Source: CAVZYN01 sp963779515
Lineage (GTDB): Bacteria > Pseudomonadota > Alphaproteobacteria > Rhizobiales > Hyphomicrobiaceae
Length of the DNA: 64,000 bases
Direction of reading: 5' to 3'
Assembly: GCA_963779515.1 (NCBI GenBank)
Contig: CAVZYN010000002.1
Location: 62,001-126,000 of the forward strand
Part shown: in pieces, positions 10,673-19,734 of the stretch
Layout: each line of letters begins with the position of its first letter
How positions within the stretch are numbered: the first letter of the stretch is position 1
Program-made: the position numbers and the translations under genes
Notes under the pieces: model-generated
What the model was told of the DNA's origin: nothing
Seen by the model: only the letters and a program-made list of their open reading frames with translations
Database searches by the model: none

Positions 10673-12836
10673 TCGAAAGGTTGTCCGAGGCTTTGGGCGA
10701 AGCTGCAAAGAAGCCCGCCGGCGTCATGGTAAGCCATTCGCCGGAGGTCGAAGCCATGGAGGTGATCAGAACCTCGCCGGTCGCGATGTCCCAGACGCGT
10801 AAGGTAGTGTCGTCGCTACCAGAAATGATGCGCTTGCCATCAGGGGTGAAAGTGAAGGATTGTACCGTTTTGGTGTGGCCCTCGAATTTGCGAACCAAGG
10901 TGCCGGTGGCAGTTTCATAGAGGCAAATCGTCGGGGATCTCGACTTGGTTTGTCCCACATCATCTCCGGTCGCAAGAAAGTGCCTGCCATCCGGAGAGAA
11001 TGCAACTGGACCAACCTGATCGAGGGTCTTGAACGCCTGAATGAGCCGGCCAGTATTGACATCCCAGAGTTTCAACTCTTGGCCGCCTGCAAGAATGCGT
11101 GCGCCGTCAGGTGAGAAAGCCACTGTTTCGGGATTGGTTTGTCCCTTCAGCTCATGAATGAGGCGGCCAGTCGCGGCATCCCACACCTTAAGTTGTGAAC
11201 CACCCGAAACTATTTTCTGTCCATCGGGTGAGACTGCAATCTGTCCGATCGAATAATCACCCTTAACCGGAATAGTGCGAAGGTTGCGGCCACTCGCGAT
11301 ATCCCAGAGTTTAATGGAGACTTCGGTTTTTCCTGCACCCTCAGCGCGCGTATATCCAGCCGATACCGCGACAGCCCCATTGGGCAAGAACGCCACGGAC
11401 TGGACGTGCTGGGCGGGTTCGTCGAATTCCCGCAGGACTGCGCCCGTGTTCGCATCCCACAGTTTGAGTGTTTTCTTGGGCGTTTGGCCGGACGAGCGTT
11501 GATAGTCGGAATGTCCCGTCAGGATCGATTTGCCATCGGGCGCGAGAGCGATACTGTTGGCATCACTGTCGTCTCCAAAGCTACGGATGAGGCGGCCACT
11601 CGCGGTCTCCCACAGCATCATCGGTGTCATGAAGCTGCTCGATGCAATGCGGCTGCCGTCGGAGCTCGTCGCAATTGCATCCACTTGCCGAGCTCCACTC
11701 TCGAAAGTGCGAACGAGCTTGGTCGTGGCGGCGTCCCAGAGGGTCACTCTGCTTTCTGCGGTACCAGCGACAATTCGTGTGCCGTCTGGGGAGAACGAGA
11801 TAGTTCCATTGATGTTGCTTTTTTCGTCTCTAGCATGAGCAATCATGCGACCACTCGCGACGTCCCAGAACCGCATCACGATTTCGTCCGAACTGTTCGA
11901 GACGATCCGTTTGCCGTCCGGAGAAATCGCCGCACGGGTTCGGGCGCCATAATCGGGTCCACTCTTCATCTTCGCCGCAACGTCAGCCGGCAAGCTGTCA
12001 TAAGCCGTCGGTACGTCGCCCGGTACGCGCTCGAACGAGCGCAGGAGCGCTCCGCTTTGCAGGTCCCAGAGTTTGACGGTCCTATCCGCGTTGCCCGTGA
12101 CAGCCCAAGCGCCGTCCGGAGAGAACGCCACGCTATCGATGGCATCGCGATGCCCGGTCATGGTGCGGATCAGCTTTCCTGCCGCCACGTCCCAGAGCCG
12201 CAGCGTATGGTCTTTGCTGCACGATTTGCCGTCGCAGCCGCCGCTGTCGCCGCTGCCCGACAGGAGTCGTGAGCCGTCGCGTGAGAAGGCGACGGCGTTG
12301 ATCGCGTCCGTATGCCCCTTCAGCGTATTGAGCAGGCGTCCGCTGGCGATCTCCCAAATTCTGATGGCCGTGTCATTGTCCTGTTTGCGGCCACCCGATG
12401 CACCTCCCCCAGACGCCAAAAGGCGGCCGTCGGCTGACACCGCGAGCGTGAGAACATCCGCGAAGTGTCCGGGCAAGGCTCGGATCAGTTCGCCAGTTGC
12501 TGCATGCCAATGCCGTATCGTCTTATCGCTGCTGCCTGAGTAAAACGATTGCCCGTTTGGGGCGAATGCGACCGTGTTTATACTACTATCATGACCGGAA
12601 AACGTGCGGATCAGCCGGCCGCTCGACGCTTCCCAAAGCTTGACCGTGTGATCCCCTCCGCCGGAGACCACACGCGTGCCGTCGGGCGAAAATGCAACTG
12701 CCGGCGCGGCCTGCGTATGGCTGAGTTTTGGTACGATCTCGATCTTCGGCCTGTCCTGTGCCACCGAAATCGACGCCGTCGTTGCAAGACATACGACAGC
12801 AAGATTGTGACGTGCCCAAACTCCAAACGGACGCAT
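9345..12836 (-). CDS. exported WD40-repeat caspase-like protein, copy 2 (intact)
   Basis: The start is ATG 12836 (MRPFGVWARHNLAV) with an upstream GAGCGGAG; the frame is open further upstream but that part is non-coding. The product is 1163 residues. A signal peptide (about 1-27, ending SVAQ) is followed by fourteen WD40-type repeats between about 40 and 740 (VKLWE, IRHWH, IRIWE, LRLWD, VKLWD and so on), consistent with two seven-bladed propellers. A short linker and an Ig-like stretch come next. The caspase domain (about 900-1110) has the catalytic His about residue 959 (FAAAHGKAE) and Cys about 1012 (LDTCESGAL). Bacterial WD40-caspase fusions are known as a domain architecture, with the propellers presumed to sense or scaffold. 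An exported version would act in the periplasm or outside the cell. It lies in tandem behind a frameshifted paralogue. Confidence 0.88.
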   Translation of the reverse strand: MRPFGVWARHNLAVVCLATTASISVAQDRPKIEIVPKLSHTQAAPAVAFSPDGTRVVSGGGDHTVKLWEASSGRLIRTFSGHDSSINTVAFAPNGQSFYSGSSDKTIRHWHAATGELIRALPGHFADVLTLAVSADGRLLASGGGASGGRKQDNDTAIRIWEIASGRLLNTLKGHTDAINAVAFSRDGSRLLSGSGDSGGCDGKSCSKDHTLRLWDVAAGKLIRTMTGHRDAIDSVAFSPDGAWAVTGNADRTVKLWDLQSGALLRSFERVPGDVPTAYDSLPADVAAKMKSGPDYGARTRAAISPDGKRIVSNSSDEIVMRFWDVASGRMIAHARDEKSNINGTISFSPDGTRIVAGTAESRVTLWDAATTKLVRTFESGARQVDAIATSSDGSRIASSSFMTPMMLWETASGRLIRSFGDDSDANSIALAPDGKSILTGHSDYQRSSGQTPKKTLKLWDANTGAVLREFDEPAQHVQSVAFLPNGAVAVSAGYTRAEGAGKTEVSIKLWDIASGRNLRTIPVKGDYSIGQIAVSPDGQKIVSGGSQLKVWDAATGRLIHELKGQTNPETVAFSPDGARILAGGQELKLWDVNTGRLIQAFKTLDQVGPVAFSPDGRHFLATGDDVGQTKSRSPTICLYETATGTLVRKFEGHTKTVQSFTFTPDGKRIISGSDDTTLRVWDIATGEVLITSMASTSGEWLTMTPAGFFAASPKASDNLSIIRGLDVTTIDQVWQALFNPDLVRERLANDPDKLFAKASATLNLERVLDSGRTPVVVLPPSGAKTANEDIAVEATVMDVGGGIGRIEWRVNGLTVAVATPPAGTGKTHTMRQDLALEPGENAIEVLAYNARNLVASVPQRMTLTWTGTGTPIKPKLFALILGINDYSGTGLSSLKFAQADAKAFGEALRATGKEDYASVEITYLLDKDANAAGLAKAFDAIAAKAHQRDTFLFFAAAHGKAENGVFYLMPQDFRFGANSSVAERGIGQQQLQDWIANKVKAKRGLVLLDTCESGALVSGDGGASGNVKGQEAAVGRLHEAIGRPVLTASNADQSALEGYKGHGVFTWVLLDALANGDANGNGQIEIGEIAAHVQTVTPRISRIVTGFAGSQEQRAALAIGTPQAATTASTVGGGDGGRDFRQKPRLGSRGEDFPLVRRLTAR

Positions 12837-13285
12837 GATGCATTCTCCGCTCAAAAAACAGCGCTCGATAAATTGCAATAGAGCAACCTTAACAGTAACC
12901 CTGACCAAAGGGTACCATGTCTCTACTGCAGCCGCGCTCACGGCACGAGCTATGCCCGCACAAGCTATCTCATCCTGTCTCATCGCAGAAAATTGCGCCG
13001 GTAGAGCTGCGTTGCAGCCATCTTGCTCGCAACGGTCGCTGTGCCAAGCGGACAGAAAACTCACCATTGCTGATGATCCGCGGCCGACTTCGGTCGCTGT
13101 TGGACCGTCTCATCGAACCCCTGACGGTGAGTTTCGGGGCATCGCATCTCCAGCGGAGGGTTCGCTCGGTCGGCGGGTCTCAATGCTCTTTGTCGATGAT
13201 GTCCGTTGACCGAGGTATCGCGACCGCTCATCGGTGCCGATCTTTGGACTGAGCGTGGCACATGCCCGAGGTCGGCTTTCTCTGC
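12827..13285. repeat. duplicated upstream region of WD40-caspase genes, copy B
   Basis: Homologous to 8861-9310; the match ends at TTTCTCTGC in both. The stretch from here to 13438 (end of the MFS gene) contains no supported gene. It presumably holds the promoter of copy 2. Confidence 0.75.
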
Positions 13286-13438
13286 ATTCCGACGATAGGG
13301 TCCTCGAAATGTTTTGAGAATGGTAGGTGCAAAACGGTGTCGACCGGTGCCTCTGCTGATGAACCTATCGGTGGACAATCACTTTGCCTCACGCAACTTG
13401 GTGCTCGATGCAAACCGTTTGCCGCCTGCCACGGTTAA

Positions 13439-14902
13439 TCAGTGGCCGTGGCAGCATTCGCTTCGGCGCCGATTTGATAGCGAAGATTGGGCAGTTGAGG
13501 TGCGAGCATCGTCAGCAAGACGACCGACACAGCGAGCGATCCGATCGCAGCAGCTCGCCAATGTGCCTGCTTGGTTCCGAGCCAGTGTTACATCCGATAG
13601 CCAAACCCAATGTGCCTGTTGGTATCGACATGGGATGGGTGGTGCGCGATATGGCCCAAGGCGCATTGGAATGCTCTGGCCTTTCCGCAACGCAGGCAAA
13701 TTCGCCTTCGACAAAGTGAACCATGCAAATGCCAGGACCTGCAAAACGAGGTTGAGCGCGAATGCTGCCTGATAGGCCTCGACAGGGTGGCGGTCGCTAT
13801 GGTCCGGCCATTGATCGATGACGACGCCGGTGAGCCACTGGACGCCGAAGGCGACGCTCAAGTGCAGTAGGTTGAGGGCCGCGTTGGCGCGTCCGGAAGC
13901 GTCCGCCGCAAAATATCCAGGCAGGATAACGTAGCTGAGGACGGTTGCGGCGCCAGCCATCCCGATCAGCGCCCATGAGGCGTAGGACGGAATCGGCCAC
14001 CGCAGGATAATCGCCAGTTGCGCCAGCATGAACACCAGTGCCGTCGCGCCGAACAACGTCTCGGTCATGATGCCATGCCGTCGCAGGCGGTCGGCCAGCG
14101 TGCCGAGCGCGATCCCGCTGGCACTGAGCGTTAGCCCCATGACAAGAAGATGCCGGACGACCGTGGCGCGGTCGAAACCCTCGACGTCAGCGAGCCAGGG
14201 CGCGGCCCACAGGCCCTGGATTGCCCACGATGAGCCGATGCATGTCGCCGACATGGGTGCGAGGGACCAGAAGCGCGCATCGGCGAAGATGCTACGCAAC
14301 GTCGTAAGTCCACCTGCGCCGCCAGGACAGGCTGTTGCCTTGCGCTCAGGAACAAGGATGAAGATGATTGCAGCCGCTCCAACGGTCAGTGCTGCCAGAA
14401 GCCAAAAGAGGCCGCGCCAGCCGAGCGTATCGACCAGGATTAGCGCGGGCGCGGTCGCGGTAACCGCGCCGAGGGCGCCAACCATCACCAGCACGCCGTT
14501 GGCCACTCCAATTCGTTCCGGCGGAAACCACAGGATGACGGCTTTGAGGCCGGCCATGAGTGCGGTCGCGACGCCAATGCCAATCAACGCTCGGGCGAGC
14601 AGCAGGCTGGTCAGGCTTTCAGCGATCGCAAACCAACAGGCGCCGGACGCGGTAACGAGAAGACAGCCGCTTTGCACCCGGCGTGGACCGTAACGATCGA
14701 GCAGAGCGCCCAATGGCAATTGCACCACCGCCATCATGAGAAAGTAGATCGACGTCAGCAGACCGAGGTCGGCGGCGCTCAATCCCAATTCGCCGGCGAG
14801 TTGATCGGCAATCAGCGCATTGATGGTCCGAAACACATACGACACATAGTAGCCTGCCGCGAACGGCAACAACACACGGGCGACAATGCGCTTGAAGGGC
14901 AT
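13439..14902 (-). CDS. MFS-family transporter
   Basis: This is a twelve-helix major facilitator protein, with the typical motif between helices 2 and 3 seen as GALLDRYGPRRVQ. The start chosen is ATG 14902 (MPFKRIVARVLLPF), preceded by a GGAG at suitable spacing; an upstream in-frame start at 14926 is weaker. The first about 410 residues fit an MFS permease. The last about 75 residues (after ALRKGQ) look unlike any membrane transporter tail and may be read-through after loss of the original end. The substrate cannot be told from the sequence. The nearest neighbours are the end of the trb operon and the caspase cluster, and neither suggests a role. Confidence 0.8.
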   Translation of the reverse strand: MPFKRIVARVLLPFAAGYYVSYVFRTINALIADQLAGELGLSAADLGLLTSIYFLMMAVVQLPLGALLDRYGPRRVQSGCLLVTASGACWFAIAESLTSLLLARALIGIGVATALMAGLKAVILWFPPERIGVANGVLVMVGALGAVTATAPALILVDTLGWRGLFWLLAALTVGAAAIIFILVPERKATACPGGAGGLTTLRSIFADARFWSLAPMSATCIGSSWAIQGLWAAPWLADVEGFDRATVVRHLLVMGLTLSASGIALGTLADRLRRHGIMTETLFGATALVFMLAQLAIILRWPIPSYASWALIGMAGAATVLSYVILPGYFAADASGRANAALNLLHLSVAFGVQWLTGVVIDQWPDHSDRHPVEAYQAAFALNLVLQVLAFAWFTLSKANLPALRKGQSIPMRLGPYRAPPIPCRYQQAHWVWLSDVTLARNQAGTLASCCDRIARCVGRLADDARTSTAQSSLSNRRRSECCHGH

Positions 14903-14991
14903 GAGGATCTCCAGGATCGCTGGCAAAGTCTTCGACTACTGCGACCGGGCGATGCAGTTTTGGACGTTGTTTTTGATGATCGACCGAAGTT

Positions 14992-15324
14992 TTAAGTGGC
15001 CGGGATCACCTCATCGCGCTTCGGGCGCGACCAGATCAGTCGCGCGACCCCATCCTCGGTTGCTTCGATGAGAACACCCCAGACCGGCTGCGGCCACGCT
15101 GGGTCGTCGAGGCGCACGCGGAGATAGCTCTGCTCGGTGCCTCGTTTGGTCTTGCGCCATGCGGCGCCGATCTCGGTGGCGCCGAGCGAGATCGTGAAGT
15201 CCGGCGCCCCTTCGCTGCTCTTGCGGTCGCTGGCGATGATTTTGACGCGGCCATTCAACATCAATGTGCGGATGCTGCCGGCGTAGCCGTCCTTGACGGC
15301 GGAGAACGTTCCAATCACAGGCAT
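14992..15324 (-). CDS. DUF736 family protein (trb-operon distal)
   Basis: A 110-residue protein that starts MPVIGTFSAVKDGYAGSIRTL and has the DUF736 pattern: an N-terminal G-F/S-x(3)-DGYxGxIRTL-like stretch, then a WRKTKRGTEQSYLRVRLDDP segment and a C-terminal LIWSRPKRD. DUF736 proteins are small, of unknown function, and occur almost only on conjugative elements. It follows trbI by 21 bp in the same direction and is probably the last gene of the trb transcript. A second, shorter DUF736 protein lies next to the relaxase at 35807-36130. Confidence 0.85.
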   Translation of the reverse strand: MPVIGTFSAVKDGYAGSIRTLMLNGRVKIIASDRKSSEGAPDFTISLGATEIGAAWRKTKRGTEQSYLRVRLDDPAWPQPVWGVLIEATEDGVARLIWSRPKRDEVIPAT

Positions 15325-15345
15325 GGGTGTGTCCTTTTTCGATGT

Positions 15346-16632
15346 TCAGTTGGCGAGTGAGCTGCGGTAGGGCCTGAGCACGATGTCCTTGTGGACGATG
15401 ATGCGCAGCGGCCAGCCGGGACGGACGGTGAGCGACGGCTGGACATTGAGCGTTTTCTCGACCAGGCGCTGGCCAGCACGATTGGTGGTCTGGCCCGTCG
15501 ACTCACGGAGCGCGTTCAGGATGTCGCTGCCGGTATTGCCGAACGCGAGGCTGTTGCCGACGCCGAGCACTGTCGCCAGGGCGATGCCTTTCAAGAGTTT
15601 CCAGGTGTGGAGGTTGACGTCGTCCGACAGGCCGGTATAGCCGCCAGTGTCGGTCGCTGGCAGGTTGTCGATGACGACCGACGACCCATTGGGCATGATG
15701 ATGCGTTGCCAGACGAGGAGGGTGCGGTCTTGGCCGAAGGCGACGACGGTGTCGTACGTGCCGACCAGGCGCGACCCTTGCGGGACCAGGAGATGGCGAC
15801 CCGAGACGCTGTCGAAGACATTCTCGGTCACCTGAGCAATGACGAAACCGGGCAAATCGGAACTGAGCCCGGAGATCATGCTGGCGGCGATGATGGTGCC
15901 GGCCATCAGCTGATACGGCGATACGGGTGTCTGTAACCGGTGCGGATTGTAGACCTCCTTCTCGGCGCCTGCCGTCAGGAACGCGAGTTTGCGGGTCTGA
16001 TCCGTGGCATCGGCCGCCTGTGGATCGAGATCTCCACGGACGAGACCACGTGTCCGCTCCGTGGCGCGCAGCGCGGCCAGGTTCGCGAGATTCCCATCAG
16101 TGGGTGATGTCCCGGCGGACGCTGCAACAGGGCCGCGGGTTTCGAATGTTGTCTTTTCGAGTGGAGCGGCTTTGAGCTGCAACCGGAACAACAGTGGCGC
16201 CTCGCGCGCCTGCCCTGCCAAGCGGGCGAGGCGCGCTTTCTCGGCACGCTCCGCCTCGACAACTGGATCGGCGGTAGGGGACTGTAGTTGCTTGACTCCG
16301 GGCGATAGCGGCGGCTCGAGCGCTGTTGGTCGATGCGCGCCGACGCCATCGTAGGTCGCAGGCAACCCCGCGAGGCGATCGCTCATCGGCTTGCGATCAA
16401 CGGAATAGAGTTCCTGTGGCGTGGTGGGTCGCCACGCCGGCGGCTTCAGGGCGATCAGCACAAGGCCCGCAATGAGTATCATGACGACGCTTGCGGCAGC
16501 GATCAGCACCTTGCGATTGATGCGGGTCACGGGCTGCGGGCGTGCCCGTAACTCCAGCGTGTCAGGCGCGACTTTCGGCGTCTGAGGCGGCGCATCGAGC
16601 CCGGGTGCTTTTGGGGTCTGATCGCCGGTCAT
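15346..16632 (-). CDS. trbI: conjugal transfer protein TrbI (VirB10-like)
   Basis: A 428-residue VirB10/TrbI protein. It has a short cytoplasmic N-terminus, one membrane segment at about residues 43-62 (KVLIAAASVVMILIAGLVLI), a proline-rich periplasmic linker and the conserved C-terminal beta-barrel domain. Recognisable parts of the barrel are YQLMAGTIIAASMISGLSSDLPG, LLVPQGSRLVGTYD and GNSLAFGNTGSDI. TrbI spans both membranes as the scaffold of the type IV secretion core complex with TrbG and TrbF. Its ATG overlaps the trbG stop (16629-16632), indicating translational coupling. It is full length. Confidence 0.95.
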   Translation of the reverse strand: MTGDQTPKAPGLDAPPQTPKVAPDTLELRARPQPVTRINRKVLIAAASVVMILIAGLVLIALKPPAWRPTTPQELYSVDRKPMSDRLAGLPATYDGVGAHRPTALEPPLSPGVKQLQSPTADPVVEAERAEKARLARLAGQAREAPLLFRLQLKAAPLEKTTFETRGPVAASAGTSPTDGNLANLAALRATERTRGLVRGDLDPQAADATDQTRKLAFLTAGAEKEVYNPHRLQTPVSPYQLMAGTIIAASMISGLSSDLPGFVIAQVTENVFDSVSGRHLLVPQGSRLVGTYDTVVAFGQDRTLLVWQRIIMPNGSSVVIDNLPATDTGGYTGLSDDVNLHTWKLLKGIALATVLGVGNSLAFGNTGSDILNALRESTGQTTNRAGQRLVEKTLNVQPSLTVRPGWPLRIIVHKDIVLRPYRSSLAN

Positions 16633-17630
16633 GGCGCCGTCTCCCGCCAGACGGCATCGGTGCGCACGATGCGGACGACGCGCTGGGGCGCGGTGCCGAG
16701 GCGAAGCTCGGCGGCGGCGAATAGCCGGTCGACAATGTAGGTCGTGCCGCGCACGCGATAATTGACCAGCGCCGGTTTGCTGTCGGGGCCGATGACAAAC
16801 AAGGGAGGTGCTTCGCTTTGCGCAAGACCCAATGGGAACTGGATGTACACTTTGGCGCCGTCATCGAAAACTTGCCGTGGTTTCCACGGCGCGTCGCCCT
16901 CAAGCCGATAACGGAACCGCAGCTGGTCTAAGTTGACGCCGATGTCGGCGACGGCAGCACTGGCGATCTCGCCAGTTGCTTGTTGAGCTTTGAGCGCCAA
17001 CAGCTGCGAGGCAGGATAGGTCCACGACACCGAGGCCATGTAGGTTTTGTCGGATGATCGGAGCTCGAGGTGATAGGTGCGCCTGTCGGTGGTAACGACG
17101 ACGTTGGTTTCGAGGTCGGCGCCGATGGGTTTCACCAGAATGTGGACCTGGAGCGCGGCGCCCTCGCCACTCGTCGTATCGCCGACGACCCAGCGGACCG
17201 TATCGCCCGCGGACACGGCAATCAATTTTTCGCCCGCCTCCAGCGCAATGTCCGTGACCTGGCTGACGGCGGTATAGACTTGGTACAGTGCTCCCTTGGT
17301 GAAGGGGTAGACCTGGATCGCATTGATATAGCCGTCCTTGACCGGCTCGATGCGGGCCGCCGAATTGGCGGCGGTGATGCGTTCTTTGGGAGCTGCATCG
17401 TCCTTGGGTTTGCCAGCTCTATCGCGCACAGGCTTCAGTTGACCGGGCAGCGGCAGCGGTTTGGGGACTTCGACGTATTGGATCGGCTTTCTCGGTTCCG
17501 GTAGCTGTGTGGCGGCGCCGAACGCGCGGCCGTCGAGCAGCGGAATTTCCGGCACCTTGACGGTGCTGGTACAGGCCGCCAGCAGCGGCGCAAGACCGAG
17601 ACCGATGCGGCGACAAATGCGGGACATCAT
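16629..17630 (-). CDS. trbG: conjugal transfer protein TrbG (VirB9-like)
   Basis: A 333-residue VirB9/TrbG/CagX family protein. The N-terminus (MMSRICRRIGLGLAPLLAACTST) is a lipoprotein-type signal with the lipobox LLAAC. The VirB9 domain includes IQVYPFTKGALYQVYTAV and the C-terminal FDDGAKVYIQFPLGL and YRVRGTTYIVDRLF segments, typical of the family. It forms the outer-membrane ring with TrbI. It overlaps trbF upstream and trbI downstream by four bases each. Confidence 0.95.
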   Translation of the reverse strand: MMSRICRRIGLGLAPLLAACTSTVKVPEIPLLDGRAFGAATQLPEPRKPIQYVEVPKPLPLPGQLKPVRDRAGKPKDDAAPKERITAANSAARIEPVKDGYINAIQVYPFTKGALYQVYTAVSQVTDIALEAGEKLIAVSAGDTVRWVVGDTTSGEGAALQVHILVKPIGADLETNVVVTTDRRTYHLELRSSDKTYMASVSWTYPASQLLALKAQQATGEIASAAVADIGVNLDQLRFRYRLEGDAPWKPRQVFDDGAKVYIQFPLGLAQSEAPPLFVIGPDSKPALVNYRVRGTTYIVDRLFAAAELRLGTAPQRVVRIVRTDAVWRETAP

Positions 17631-18325
17631 TTGCTGTCTCCAGGGTTGAGGTCCTGCGACCAGTTGAAGGCATGCACGTAGATGCCGAGCGGGTTTTTGC
17701 GCACGAGGTCGACGGTGCGCGGCGGCGTCATGACAATGGAGAAAATGCCGGTCAATCGGTTGGTCGCTTTCGGCGCACCGCCCTCGAAACTTTTTTCCAG
17801 CCAGCGGATTTGGAACGACGCCTCCGAGGCTCGAACGACGCTGGTGACCTCGATGGCGACGGTCTCGCGCCCGACTTTGGCGAAGGGATCGTTTTCACGG
17901 GCGTACTCGTTGAGCGTGACAGCCGCGCGATCGGTGACGACGTCGTAGGCCTTGAGCCAATTCTGGCGCACCACGACGGGATCGATCGACAGCGACCGCA
18001 CGTGTTCGACGAAGCGCGCAAGATGGAACGCAATCTGCGCGTCGTTTGGTTTGTACGTCTCGGTGGCGGGCCCGACCGCGCGGGCGCCGCCTTGGCGATC
18101 GATCTCGACAATGTAGGGTATGGTGGTGCCGGCCCGTCCAAGCCACAGCAGGATCGCGGCCATGATCAACGACACCGTGAGGCTGCCCAACGCCATCAGC
18201 CGCCAGTTCTTTGCCCGCACCCGCGCCGATCCGATCCGCTCGTCCCAAAGCTGCGCGGATTTCTGGAAGGGCGTCACCGGTTGTGGTGTTTCGCCGTACC
18301 GCAACGTCGATCGTTTGAACGTCAT
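17627..18325 (-). CDS. trbF: conjugal transfer protein TrbF (VirB8-like)
   Basis: A 232-residue bitopic inner-membrane protein of the VirB8/TrbF family. The single membrane segment is at about residues 44-66 (LMALGSLTVSLIMAAILLWL). The periplasmic NTF2-like domain carries PYIVEIDRQGGARAVGPATE, AFHLARFVEHVRSLSIDPVV and RWLEKSFEGGAP. It nucleates assembly of the type IV channel. It starts 10 bp after the trbL stop and overlaps trbG. Confidence 0.94.
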   Translation of the reverse strand: MTFKRSTLRYGETPQPVTPFQKSAQLWDERIGSARVRAKNWRLMALGSLTVSLIMAAILLWLGRAGTTIPYIVEIDRQGGARAVGPATETYKPNDAQIAFHLARFVEHVRSLSIDPVVVRQNWLKAYDVVTDRAAVTLNEYARENDPFAKVGRETVAIEVTSVVRASEASFQIRWLEKSFEGGAPKATNRLTGIFSIVMTPPRTVDLVRKNPLGIYVHAFNWSQDLNPGDSK

Positions 18326-18334
18326 GAGTGTTCC

Positions 18335-19624
18335 TCAGCTCTTGTCTTTGAGTTCGGGACCGCTGCTGCTCGCGGGACGGTCGCCGTCGCGCAAGGCTTG
18401 TGAGGCAGCCATGCCGGCCTGGGTGATGCGTTGGCGCCGCGCGAGGTTTTGGGCCCAAGCCGGGGCCGGGGGAGGGGACGCGCCCATGCTGGCCATTGCA
18501 TCCGCACCGCGTCCCGCTGACGCCTCCAACGGCGGCGCTGTCGCGCGATAACCGGCGGCGCTGCCGTCGCGGAACGCATCTCGGACTGGACCAGTGGCGG
18601 AACCGATCAGGCGCGAGATGGGTGCACCGACCGTTGCCTTGGCAACGCCGCGCGCACCACCACTTGCGTGCGCCGCGCTCACCGTGCCGGAGAGTGAAGC
18701 CGCCGCTGTAATGGCGCTACCTGACGCGCGACCGGCGAGCCGCGCCCCGCCCGTCGCCAGCATGCCTCCCGCGATGGCGGAGCCGCCAAGTCCTGCCGTC
18801 GTTGCGACGGCGGCACCCGCTCCGAGCTGCGGCGCCCCAGACACGAGGCCTGCCGCGATGGCCGGCACGAACACCGCCAATCCAAACACCGCAATCGCCG
18901 CCAGGATAGTCGAGGCCGCCTGCGTCAGCGTGATCTCGCCGGACGGCCGGATCAGCGTCCCAAACAGCGACGACCCAATGCCGACGACGATCGCCAGCAC
19001 CATCAGCTTGATGCCGGCGGTGATCACATGGCCGAGGACGCGCTCGGCGAGGAATGCCGTCTGGCCGAACAACGCAAATGGCACCAGGACGAAGCCTGCC
19101 AGTGTCGTCAGTTTGAATTCGATGATGGTGACGAAGAGCTGCACGGCGAGCACGAAGAATGCCAACAGTACGATCAGCCACGCCAGCATCAACACCACGA
19201 TGGTCACGAAGTTGGTGAAAAAGCTGGTGAAGCCGATCAGCTCGCCCGCCTTTTCCAACAGCGGTCGCGATGCGGTAAACCCCGTCGCTGCCACGAACCC
19301 CGGCCGCATCAGATCGGCCGCTGTCAGCGACACACCGGTCGCCTTCAATCCCAATCCCGCAAACGAATTGAACACCACGTCCGCCAAGGACTTGAAGTTG
19401 TTCAACAGCAGCGCGAAAAACCCGACATACAGCACCTTCTTGATCAACTGCGCCGGGACGTTGTCCTCGCCATGCATCGCCCAGAACAGTCCGGCGAGCG
19501 TGATATCGATCGCCACCAGGACGCTCGTCAGAAACGCGACGTCACCGGCCAGCAAGCCGAACCCTGAATCGATGTAGCGGCTGAACGTCTCGGTAAAGCG
19601 ATCGATGATGGCCAGATCGTCCAT
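18335..19624 (-). CDS. trbL: conjugal transfer protein TrbL (VirB6-like)
   Basis: A polytopic inner-membrane protein of the TrbL/VirB6 family. The start chosen is ATG 19624 (MDDLAIIDRFTETFSRYID), with GGAG upstream; GTG 19630 is in frame. Several membrane helices are visible (VAFLTSVLVAIDITLAGLFW, VIVLLAFFVLAVQLFVTII and others). The C-terminal 150 residues are Ala/Gly-rich and low in complexity, as usual for TrbL. It forms part of the inner-membrane channel. The roughly 280-bp gap to the trbE/trbJ stop holds a multi-hairpin repeat and no recognisable trbK. Confidence 0.94.
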   Translation of the reverse strand: MDDLAIIDRFTETFSRYIDSGFGLLAGDVAFLTSVLVAIDITLAGLFWAMHGEDNVPAQLIKKVLYVGFFALLLNNFKSLADVVFNSFAGLGLKATGVSLTAADLMRPGFVAATGFTASRPLLEKAGELIGFTSFFTNFVTIVVLMLAWLIVLLAFFVLAVQLFVTIIEFKLTTLAGFVLVPFALFGQTAFLAERVLGHVITAGIKLMVLAIVVGIGSSLFGTLIRPSGEITLTQAASTILAAIAVFGLAVFVPAIAAGLVSGAPQLGAGAAVATTAGLGGSAIAGGMLATGGARLAGRASGSAITAAASLSGTVSAAHASGGARGVAKATVGAPISRLIGSATGPVRDAFRDGSAAGYRATAPPLEASAGRGADAMASMGASPPPAPAWAQNLARRQRITQAGMAASQALRDGDRPASSSGPELKDKS

Positions 19625-19734
19625 AGGCACAGCTCCGCCTTCGGCGCTGAATGCAGCGCCGGTTGGGATTGGTCAGCTCGGTGTCGTCAGGCGCGGCTCA
19701 GCACCGCCGTCGCAGGGTCAGCCGGTGGTGAGCG

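Noticed and set aside
9330..10802. 490-codon plus-strand open frame opposite the caspase domain of copy 2
   Set aside because: It is the antisense of a clearly conserved coding region; its protein has no family features and the twin frame opposite copy 1 (5918-6676, 6360-7322) is broken differently.
13439..13724. Possible separate gene fragment under the MFS C-terminus (frames ending GFGYRM or ANAATATD)
   Set aside because: Short stretches look protein-like in different frames, but none has a start or a recognisable family; noted only as doubt about the MFS tail.
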